From a virus: a stretch of DNA of 20,640 nt. Below the pieces are notes generated by a model. It searched no databases and was not told the DNA's origin. It saw only the letters and a program-made list of their open reading frames with translations. Position numbers and translations under genes: made by a program. The first letter of the stretch is position 1. Each line of letters begins with the position of its first letter. Below are positions 9,139 to 15,046 of this stretch, in pieces. The stretch lies in the IMG/VR virus record IMGVR_UViG_3300027298_000014, positions 1 through 20,640 of that record. One strand, 5' to 3'.

Positions 9139-9837
9139 TTAGTTTGCGTATACGCTACCTTGAAAGGAAGCTTTAAATGTTATAGTGAAATTATTGTTAT
9201 CAACGTGATTAATATCGCCTACTATATGAGATCCTCCGGAATCAATAGTGGTTACTGCTGGAAATTTTGCTAAATTATGATTTATAGTGACAGCACTTCC
9301 TGCTGTAAAGTTTATATTTTCTCTTGCGAATGTTTTATCTGTTCTACCAGAGTTATCTAAATTAAATAAATAGTATTTATCTTGTCTTAATGTAGAGTTA
9401 CCATTTAAGAAACCTAATGTAAACGTTACAAAATCATCAGAACTATTTGCTCTTACAGCACTTACAAAAGAATAATGACCAAACTCACTTATGTTATCAA
9501 CTCTTGATATTTTAAGGCCTTGACCAACTAAATGGTTAAAAAATTCAGTTATATCTGTATTTGATATATTTTTAGTAGATACTTTTAAAGAAGTTATTTC
9601 ACTAAAGTTAATACCATTACCTCCATTTGGTAATTTAAACTTACCTCTATCTAAAGGAATATTTTGTATTATAAACTGCTCAACAATACCATCTAAATTT
9701 ATTAAACCTGAAGTGTTTAGAAATGTGGTTATATCTTCTATTCTAAAGTTTTTAGTTTCTCCTCCAGCGTTAGAGCCTAGTACCTTGTCTGTAGCTTGTA
9801 CTGATTCATCTATAGTATACGTACTAATTCTAGCCAT
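9139..9837 (-). CDS. Tail fibre protein with MARIS-type virion anchor
   Basis: The product has 232 residues. Its N-terminus MARISTYTIDESVQATDKVL, with GETKNFRIEDITTFL by residue 40, matches the start of the 1223-residue S74 fibre (MARIS-Y, D-x-LLVGS, TKSYKLSDL). The two therefore probably share a virion-attachment domain. The C-terminal 50 or so residues (AVTINHNLAKFPAVTTIDSG, then VDNNNFTITFKASFQGSVYAN) are the H-N-L-x-K-x-P-x-V domain seen at the ends of many phage fibre and baseplate proteins. No GIG repeats are present, so it is a short fibre or adaptor rather than a long one. It starts three bases after the holin stop and opens the left-hand fibre array. Confidence 0.82.
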   Translation of the reverse strand: MARISTYTIDESVQATDKVLGSNAGGETKNFRIEDITTFLNTSGLINLDGIVEQFIIQNIPLDRGKFKLPNGGNGINFSEITSLKVSTKNISNTDITEFFNHLVGQGLKISRVDNISEFGHYSFVSAVRANSSDDFVTFTLGFLNGNSTLRQDKYYLFNLDNSGRTDKTFARENINFTAGSAVTINHNLAKFPAVTTIDSGGSHIVGDINHVDNNNFTITFKASFQGSVYAN

Positions 9838-9840
9838 CTA

Positions 9841-10302
9841 TTATTTTTTAAATATACTTGTAACCTTTTCACTACTTCGTCCACCAAAGTAAGCTAATAC
9901 AACTGCCATCATTACTTTTTCAAATGTATCATTCCATGTAACTCCTATATGAAATGGTATCGATTCAACACTATCTAATATTCCTGCTAAAGAGAATATA
10001 ACAATACACCACACTAAAACTAGCGGGCGTACGTTTTTAGAAAGCCATGAATCTGATATTGAATCAGCTTGCCACCTTGAAGTGACAGCTTCCATCTCTT
10101 TATTTTGTTGTTCAAATATAAGTTGTTGTAATTTTATTTTTTCATCACTACTTACGTCAGATTTACCTATTGCCGCTATAGCTTCTGCTGGTGTAGATGC
10201 ACCACTGATTAAGTTACCTAATGTAGGGTTAACCAACGAAGCTGCACCAAATAATAGTTTACCTACTGTAGTTTCTGCAAACTTCTTTTTTGGTTTACTC
10301 AT
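9841..10302 (-). CDS. Holin, 3TM family
   Basis: The product has 153 residues. Residues 74-93 read TSRWQADSISDSWLSKNVRP, followed by a hydrophobic segment at about 92-109 (LVLVWCIVIFSLAGIL), a second at about 128-140, and FGGRSSEK at 139-146. The order SRWxxD, SDSWLSKNxRP, membrane segment, then FGGRSxEK is characteristic of the 3TM holin family (PF11351 type). A glycine/alanine-rich stretch at about 14-34 may be the first membrane segment. Family role: forms inner-membrane lesions that release the endolysin at the end of infection. No recognisable endolysin lies beside it. The ATG overlaps the upstream TAA by one base (TAATG), so translation is probably coupled. Confidence 0.82.
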   Translation of the reverse strand: MSKPKKKFAETTVGKLLFGAASLVNPTLGNLISGASTPAEAIAAIGKSDVSSDEKIKLQQLIFEQQNKEMEAVTSRWQADSISDSWLSKNVRPLVLVWCIVIFSLAGILDSVESIPFHIGVTWNDTFEKVMMAVVLAYFGGRSSEKVTSIFKK

Positions 10303-10550
10303 TAGTATTTACAACCTTTTTTCTTAGCTGGTGTTGGTTTTTCGGATTTTGCAACAGATGAATTATCTACAGCTGCTTTAAACTTAGGATTATCATCAAG
10401 CTTACCATCAACTGAAGCTTTCTTTAAACCTGAATTAAACTTTGCGGCTGAACCTAGGTTTAACATTGGATCTTTACCATCTGTACCTACTAGACCTCTA
10501 CTTTTTAATGAGCTGTATATGTTACCAGCTTTTGCACCTTTTGTTCCCAT
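10302..10550 (-). CDS. Small basic protein of unknown function
   Basis: The product has 82 residues. It begins MGTKGAKAGNIYSSLKSRGL and ends KPTPAKKKGCKY, and is lysine-, alanine- and serine-rich. Low hydrophobicity suggests a largely disordered or DNA-associated protein. It has no membrane segment. It sits three bases after the 340-residue disordered protein and overlaps the holin start by one base, in a run of small proteins that share lysine/glycine-rich ends. The absence of other candidates for its slot and the tight packing support it as a real gene. I do not recognise a family. A minor virion component is possible from context only. Confidence 0.75.
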   Translation of the reverse strand: MGTKGAKAGNIYSSLKSRGLVGTDGKDPMLNLGSAAKFNSGLKKASVDGKLDDNPKFKAAVDNSSVAKSEKPTPAKKKGCKY

Positions 10551-10553
10551 GAT

Positions 10554-11576
10554 TTATTTGTTTTTATTTTTTGAACCATATCCACCCATTCTAAAACCTG
10601 GGCCTTTACCGATATTTTTATTCTTATTTATTTGTTGACTAATAGTGTTAATACCACCACTCAATGCTAAATCCATAGATTTTTCAGCACCTTTAATAGT
10701 TTCTGCAGAATCATAACTTGTTAGATTTCTTTTATTTCCTCTAACTTTACCACCTCTTGCTACATTTTGATCAGAAGCTCTTTGAGAATTTAAAGCTTCA
10801 CTTTCAGAAGTTTTTATTATTGCATCTTTTTTATCAATTCTAGCTTTTAGTTTTTTACTTTTCATGTAATCACTTTTACTATCAAAACCAGTGGCTTTTC
10901 TTTCTTTTTCACTCATTGCCTTCCACTCTAATCTAGCTTTTCCTATAGAGTTGTTTTTAGTAGTATTCGCAGCCTGTTTAGTAGTTCTTATATTTTTTCT
11001 ACTTTCATAAGAACTTTGTTTAGTACCATAATCATATACACCAAGTTGTCCTTTTTGTTGATTAGTATCAAGGTTAGTAGTTTTTTCTCCAGGAACTATT
11101 TTATCTTTAGCAGCTTCTTTTCTAGCGGTTTCACGTTTTACATCTCTAGCGTCACCTGGTTGTATTTGGCCCATATCTTTTAGGTAGTTTTCAAATTTTC
11201 CACCATAACCTTTACCAGTTCTAATACCATCAATATCTTGCTCCCAAGCTTGTTTATAACTAGGTAGCTTACTACCTTTTATTAATTTATCTCCAGAGCT
11301 AGTTATTGTTCCTTTTTGACTTTCAACAGAACGTGATATACTTCCATCTTCGTTAATAGAATTTCCACTAGTTTGCAAATCTACATTTTCTGTTTTTACA
11401 CTAGGTGCTACAGCAATAACATCATTATTACTATTTCCAATCATTTTGTTTTCATTATGTTTAGTAAAAACATCTTCTACCATATCAGGGTCGTTACCAT
11501 TACCGACGTCTGTTTTTCCTGTTTGTTTAAAAGGCGATCCTTTTAATTTAAACGGTGTATTATTTTTATAATTCAT
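10554..11576 (-). CDS. Disordered lysine-rich protein with KGSPFK N-terminus
   Basis: The product has 340 residues. It starts MNYKNNTPFKLKGSPFKQTG; the KGSPFK element (residues 12-17) recurs in the next-upstream gene. Two short helical segments look alike: residues 105-135 (YKQAWEQD, then GKFENYLKDM) and 215-242 (RLEWKAMSEKERKATGF, then DYMKSK). Both have a tryptophan, then a G-F/G-K-F turn, then Y-L/M-K. The rest is rich in K, N, S, T and G with few hydrophobic residues, and it ends GPGFRMGGYGSKNKNK. I associate such proteins with structural gene regions of marine phages, but I cannot name a function. A virion-internal or scaffold-like role is a guess. It begins one base after the upstream TAA. 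Confidence 0.85.
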   Translation of the reverse strand: MNYKNNTPFKLKGSPFKQTGKTDVGNGNDPDMVEDVFTKHNENKMIGNSNNDVIAVAPSVKTENVDLQTSGNSINEDGSISRSVESQKGTITSSGDKLIKGSKLPSYKQAWEQDIDGIRTGKGYGGKFENYLKDMGQIQPGDARDVKRETARKEAAKDKIVPGEKTTNLDTNQQKGQLGVYDYGTKQSSYESRKNIRTTKQAANTTKNNSIGKARLEWKAMSEKERKATGFDSKSDYMKSKKLKARIDKKDAIIKTSESEALNSQRASDQNVARGGKVRGNKRNLTSYDSAETIKGAEKSMDLALSGGINTISQQINKNKNIGKGPGFRMGGYGSKNKNK

Positions 11577-11577
11577 T

Positions 11578-11916
11578 TTAAAATTTTTTTAATAATTTAT
11601 CGAAAGGGTTTTGTTTTAAACCAGCACCTATAGCAAACAACTCTGAACCTTTAGCAAAACTAAAGTCACCATTAATAAGATCTTTATTTTCTTCTACCAC
11701 TACACTACTAGTTTTATCAGTTTCTTTGGAACTTGTTTCAGTTAAATCTGGTGGTGGTGGAGTTGAAGGCTGCTGGTTATTACCTGGTGAAGGTTCTTGC
11801 TTTTCACCTTTTACCTTGTTCATAGATCCATAAACCTTTTCAGCACCCTCTACTAGTGCTTCACTTATCTTAAAAGGTGAACCTTTTGCTTTTTGAGTTA
11901 TTGGTTGTGTTTTCAT
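11578..11916 (-). CDS. Disordered protein with KGSPFK N-terminus
   Basis: The product has 112 residues. The N-terminus MKTQPITQKAKGSPFKISEA carries the KGSPFK element at residues 11-16. It closely parallels the 53-residue protein upstream (MITPITIKAK, then QKGPFP). The middle is proline-, serine- and threonine-rich (PSTPPPPDLTETSS), hence disordered. The C-terminus is a short amphipathic segment (FAIGAGLKQNPFDKLLKKF). Its ATG overlaps the TGA of the HEXXH gene (ATGA), so the two are translationally coupled. No catalytic motif is visible and I cannot assign a family. Coupled position and shared motif suggest that it works with its neighbours, probably on the virion (inference). Confidence 0.8.
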   Translation of the reverse strand: MKTQPITQKAKGSPFKISEALVEGAEKVYGSMNKVKGEKQEPSPGNNQQPSTPPPPDLTETSSKETDKTSSVVVEENKDLINGDFSFAKGSELFAIGAGLKQNPFDKLLKKF

Positions 11917-12278
11917 TTTTTTACTTTATCACTTTCATGGTAAGCTTCAGCTTCCCAAGCGTTTGTTTTAGCCCCTTCCTCCATAACTTCTCTATTAAAA
12001 GTTTTCATTGGAGATCTTGTAGATTCTTTCCAGTACACATTGTTATCATCATAATTTAATCTACCTTGTTGCATTTGCTCATGATGTATATTTTCATGAA
12101 CTATAGCTTCTTTTCTTTCAGATCCTTTAACTTTAGAATCAATAAATGTAGTGCCATCTCTATTAGCTTCAGCTTTTATACCACCTTCTAAGTTTTTAAC
12201 AAAAACAGGTCTACCGTATTCTGATAGCTCTTTGTCTATGCCTATAACATCATGTATATTTTTAAGTTTAAAAGCCAT
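11913..12278 (-). CDS. Small predicted zinc metallopeptidase (HEXXH)
   Basis: The product has 121 residues. HENIH at residues 61-65 is a HEXXH zinc-binding motif in a helix-compatible context (RKEAIVHENIHHEQMQ). WEAEAYH at residues 108-114 offers a glutamate that could be the third zinc ligand, as in gluzincin-type small peptidases. Residues 38-50 (EANRDGTTFIDSKV) could supply the beta strand preceding the active helix. The start is MAFKLKNI, and FKLK also occurs near the start of the 340-residue protein. The ATG overlaps the upstream TAA (TAATG) and the TGA overlaps the next ATG. No signal peptide is seen, so it should act in the cytoplasm or inside the particle. Activity is predicted from the motif only; virion maturation or cell-wall cleavage are both possible. 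Confidence 0.75.
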   Translation of the reverse strand: MAFKLKNIHDVIGIDKELSEYGRPVFVKNLEGGIKAEANRDGTTFIDSKVKGSERKEAIVHENIHHEQMQQGRLNYDDNNVYWKESTRSPMKTFNREVMEEGAKTNAWEAEAYHESDKVKK

Positions 12279-12439
12279 TATGAATTTGTTTTTTCAGCAT
12301 GTTTTCTATGAGCTATAACCTCTGGGTGGTTTTCATCAACTTTAATAGGTCCACCAGAACCATCTGCATTCATAGTTACCTCTTGGTTTTTAGGAAAAGG
12401 ACCTTTTTGTTTTGCTTTAATAGTTATTGGTGTTATCAT
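12278..12439 (-). CDS. 53-residue protein with KGPFP motif
   Basis: ATG at 12439 overlaps the TGA of the winged-helix gene (ATGA), and its TAA at 12278 overlaps the next ATG (TAATG). The product has 53 residues. It begins MITPITIKAKQKGPFPKNQE, then VTMNADGSGGPIKVDENHPE and a basic tail with HRKHAEKTNS. The first 17 residues align well with the 112-residue protein two genes downstream (PIT-x-KAK followed by G-x-P-F/G-P-F). Overlaps at both ends make it a convincing gene despite its size. The function is unknown. The HPEVIAHRKHAEK helix has several histidines but no recognisable metal site. Confidence 0.75.
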   Translation of the reverse strand: MITPITIKAKQKGPFPKNQEVTMNADGSGGPIKVDENHPEVIAHRKHAEKTNS

Positions 12440-12876
12440 CTATCTTTATCTTTAATCATATCATCTATAGCTTTGTTATAAACTTTGTCTGTATATGATT
12501 TATTATTAAAAAATTTACTTCTTGTTGATGTAGGTAAGTCTTCTTCAGCTAGCAGTATTCTATATATTCTACTTATTAACTGTTGACCTTTAAATGAAAC
12601 CTTATATATACTATATTTTATAGTAGTTCTATTTCTGTTTCTCCAAGTTTCTATCCAACCTTCACTTCTTAATCTTTCCCACCTGCTCTTGTCCCAGCTA
12701 TAAGTGTAAGTCCCATCTATAAAATCATTACGTGTAAATTGCTTTTTGCAATCAAGATACACTAATAATTCTAAATCAGCATCGGTTAGGCTATAAGTTT
12801 TACAGGCCCATTTTCTAACGAGCCTGTAATATTTAAATAAATTTAATTCCCTAATGTCACTAGTACTTAATTTCAT
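12436..12876 (-). CDS. Winged-helix DNA-binding protein
   Basis: The product has 146 residues. Residues 28-50 (YSLTDADLELLVYLD, then FTRNDF) look like the first helices of a MarR-like winged helix. WDKSRWERLRSEGWIETWRN (61-80) would be the recognition helix and start of the wing, and RNRTTIKYSIYKVSFKGQQL (81-100) the wing and following helix. Similar proteins occur in marine phages (recall only). Possible roles are a late-gene regulator or a DNA-binding particle protein. The ATG overlaps the GroES stop (ATGA), and its TGA overlaps the next ATG. Translation is therefore coupled to the chaperonins, which is an unusual place for a regulator. I see no membrane or catalytic motif. Confidence 0.72.
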   Translation of the reverse strand: MKLSTSDIRELNLFKYYRLVRKWACKTYSLTDADLELLVYLDCKKQFTRNDFIDGTYTYSWDKSRWERLRSEGWIETWRNRNRTTIKYSIYKVSFKGQQLISRIYRILLAEEDLPTSTRSKFFNNKSYTDKVYNKAIDDMIKDKDR

Positions 12877-13130
12877 TCTACTATGACAATGTCCTGATGT
12901 TGTATAACTTGGTAAAGTTTATCTTCCCACTCTATACCGTGACCAGCATGTTTATCGTAATGTACAATATCTCCATCACTTATACCTTTTACTAGGTCAC
13001 CAGAACTTATTACTTTTGCTTTTAAGTACCTAATGTCATTCGACTGTTTATCTGTTATAATAAATCCTCCAACATTTTTAGGTTCTTCTTTTATCTTTTC
13101 TATTACTAGATAGTAGTTTACTGCTTTCAT
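12873..13130 (-). CDS. groES: Phage co-chaperonin, GroES-like
   Basis: The product has 85 residues when started at the ATG at 13130, whose ATGA overlaps the GroEL stop. A start 27 bases upstream at 13157 would add nine residues (MCNIKCKRS) with no GroES counterpart, so I prefer the shorter form. The mobile loop is KNVGGFIIT (residues 18-26), with FII in place of the usual IVL tripeptide that contacts GroEL. The beta-barrel pattern continues with AKVISSGDLV, the SDGDIVHYDKHAG roof region and DIVIVE at the end. Role: heptameric lid for the GroEL ring, assisting folding of viral proteins. A phage partner in the same transcript suggests a dedicated pair. Size is slightly below the typical bacterial 95-97 residues. 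Confidence 0.93.
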   Translation of the reverse strand: MKAVNYYLVIEKIKEEPKNVGGFIITDKQSNDIRYLKAKVISSGDLVKGISDGDIVHYDKHAGHGIEWEDKLYQVIQHQDIVIVE

Positions 13131-14677
13131 ACTTCTCTTACATTTGATATTACACAATCTGCAGAGATAATTGTATTCACAACACTTACCGCATTTATTA
13201 AAGCTGTTTTTGTTACAAGCACAGGATCTATTATACCTGCTTTCATCATGCTATACACATCTCCAGTTGTAACATCTACACCAAAACCTTTTTCTTTAGG
13301 TTCTATATAAGGTATACCAGCGTTTTCTAGTATTGTAGAGTATGGCCATTTTATAGACTCTAATAATATTTGTTCTCCTTCATTCTTAGGTTCGATGTTT
13401 TGAGCAGCATTTAATAATGCAACTCCTCCACCTGGAACAATACCTTCTTTTAAAGCGGCTTTAGTTGCATATATTGCATCTTCAACTCTATCTTTCTTTT
13501 CTTTTAATTCTATTTTAGAATTAGCACCGACCTTAACAACACCTACAGCTCCTGATAGCATAGCTAACCTTTGCTCTAGTTTCTTTTTTAAGTATGCGTG
13601 CTTTTCTTCTTTTATCTTAGCTTCTACAGTTTTTATTCTTTCTACAACATCTTCGTTTCTTTCTTCTATAGTTATAACTGTAGTCTTATTATCAGTCACT
13701 GCTTTCTTAGTAAAACCTAATACATCAGGACTAATCATATCAAGATCATCACCAAGCTCTTCATTTATTAGTTTAGCACCTGTCAACATAGCTAGATCTT
13801 CTAATGTTTCTAACTTACTAGGCCCAAACCCTGGTGGATCAATTATATTTATTTTTATATTGCCTTTGACTTTATTCATAAGTAATGCTGAAAAAGGTTG
13901 TTGATCAACTTCAGCTACTAAAAGCAATGATTTTTTATTCTTTATAACATACTCTAATACACTTTGTATTTTTCTTATGTTAGGTATAGGTGAAGACACA
14001 ATTAATACACAAGCATCTTCTAATTCTATTTTATTCTTTTGTTTATCAGTTATTAGATGTTGAGATTTAATACCTGAGTCAATCTGTACGCCATCTACAA
14101 TATCTACATAAGTTATATCTGTATCAGACTCTTCCATTAAAACTACACCATTTTTACCTACTTGTTCAAAAGCGGATGCTATAGTGTAACCTAACTCTTT
14201 GTCGTTGTTGCACGAAATACTTGCAACATTTTTAAGCATATTACCAGATACTGCTTTACTGTGTTTTGATAAGTACTTATTAACTTTTTGTAATCCACTA
14301 GATATACCATCTTTAATCTGTCTTATATCTATATTTTGTTCAGCATAGACATTTTGTAAAAGTGATTGAGCAAGGACGGTAGCTGTAGTAGTACCGTCTC
14401 CTGCTTCTTTCACTGTGTTTTTAGCCGCTTCTTTTATCAAGGTTGCACCTATATTTTCGACCGGGTCAATCAAGACTACGGATTCTGCTACCGTTACACC
14501 ATCTTTTGTTATCACCGGTCTTCCGAGTGCATCTTCGTAAATTACGCATTTACCAGAAGCGCCAAGGGTTGACTTAACTGCTTTAGCTAGCTTATCAACA
14601 CCTATCATTATTTTTGTTCTAGCATCTGTACCGAAGGACAGATCCTTTACTATCTCACTTGGGTTATTATATTCCAT
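13127..14677 (-). CDS. groEL: Phage-encoded chaperonin GroEL
   Basis: The product has 516 residues and is full length except for the tail. The equatorial ATP site has TLGASG (37-42), ITKDGVTVAE (56-65) and GDGTTTAT (93-100), with D94 equivalent to E. coli D87. VEDA at 398-401 places D400 at the position of the catalytic D398, and GIVPGGG (412-418) is intact. The apical domain runs about 195-380 and includes PPGFGPSK (281-288). The GGM repeat tail typical of bacterial GroEL is absent; the protein ends VISNVREV. Role: ATP-driven folding chamber in the cytoplasm, here probably for virion proteins such as the giant fibres. It lies upstream of GroES, unlike the bacterial groES-groEL order. The leader lacks a Shine-Dalgarno sequence. 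Confidence 0.97.
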   Translation of the reverse strand: MEYNNPSEIVKDLSFGTDARTKIMIGVDKLAKAVKSTLGASGKCVIYEDALGRPVITKDGVTVAESVVLIDPVENIGATLIKEAAKNTVKEAGDGTTTATVLAQSLLQNVYAEQNIDIRQIKDGISSGLQKVNKYLSKHSKAVSGNMLKNVASISCNNDKELGYTIASAFEQVGKNGVVLMEESDTDITYVDIVDGVQIDSGIKSQHLITDKQKNKIELEDACVLIVSSPIPNIRKIQSVLEYVIKNKKSLLLVAEVDQQPFSALLMNKVKGNIKINIIDPPGFGPSKLETLEDLAMLTGAKLINEELGDDLDMISPDVLGFTKKAVTDNKTTVITIEERNEDVVERIKTVEAKIKEEKHAYLKKKLEQRLAMLSGAVGVVKVGANSKIELKEKKDRVEDAIYATKAALKEGIVPGGGVALLNAAQNIEPKNEGEQILLESIKWPYSTILENAGIPYIEPKEKGFGVDVTTGDVYSMMKAGIIDPVLVTKTALINAVSVVNTIISADCVISNVREV

Positions 14678-14703
14678 TTAATTAAATTGTTTAGTGTAAG
14701 TGG

Positions 14704-14997
14704 TTATTTAAAAGTTTTTACAACTTTAGGTCCTTTTAAAAATTCAAGCTTTTTTGTGTAGTGATCTACACTGCCATCAATAGCAGTTTCAGCTCCTTTT
14801 AAAGTTTCCCTTCTAGTTGTATCATGCCATTTATTCTCGTCCTTATAGTCAGAGTGTTCGGCTTGATAAAAACCATTAGGTAGTTGAACAATACGCCAGT
14901 TTTTTTTATTAGCGACGTGCTCCCAAAGCATCCTGGTTTCTTCGGGTACTCCTGGTTCACCTTGTGGCCAGGAATAGGTTTTGTAAAAATAAGTCAT
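14704..14997 (-). CDS. Conserved-looking phage protein of unknown function
   Basis: The product has 97 residues. It starts MTYFYKTYSWPQGEPGVPEE and continues TRMLWEHVANKKNWRIVQLP, NGFYQAEHSDYKDENKWHDT and TRRETLKGAETAIDGSVDHY. It is soluble, aromatic-rich and mixed alpha/beta in appearance, with no membrane segment. It is the first gene after a 48-bp gap containing TATAAATA and a palindrome, and 26 bases upstream of groEL. It may therefore open the chaperonin transcript. I do not recognise a family. Possible roles include a chaperonin accessory or a small tail protein; neither is shown by the sequence. Confidence 0.75.
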   Translation of the reverse strand: MTYFYKTYSWPQGEPGVPEETRMLWEHVANKKNWRIVQLPNGFYQAEHSDYKDENKWHDTTRRETLKGAETAIDGSVDHYTKKLEFLKGPKVVKTFK

Positions 14998-15008
14998 TGG
15001 TTATTGGT

Positions 15009-15016
15009 TATTTATA
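15009..15016 (-). promoter_or_regulatory. TATAAATA, candidate T4-type late promoter
   Basis: The minus strand reads TATAAATA, the exact T4 late promoter -10 element, inside one of the few gaps of this strand and 11 bases before the ATG at 14997. If used, the mRNA leader would be very short. In an A/T-rich genome an 8-base A/T word occurs a few times per 20 kb by chance (another lies inside the fibre gene at 1908-1915), so the evidence is position rather than the word itself. Confidence 0.3.
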
Positions 15017-15034
15017 AGTATATAATCACATGGT

Positions 15035-15046
15035 AAAGTGCACTTT
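15035..15046. promoter_or_regulatory. 12-bp perfect palindrome AAAGTGCACTTT
   Basis: This is a perfect twofold-symmetric 12-mer touching the stop codon of the upstream gene (TAA at 15048-15046). It lies about 20 bases upstream of the TATAAATA candidate. It could be an operator for a dimeric regulator or the base of a small hairpin. It lacks a following T-run on the minus strand, so I do not call it a terminator. Confidence 0.25.

Noticed and set aside
13128-13157. Longer GroES start at 13157
   Set aside because: The extra nine residues (MCNIKCKRS) have no counterpart in GroES, and the internal ATG has the ATGA overlap used throughout this gene chain.
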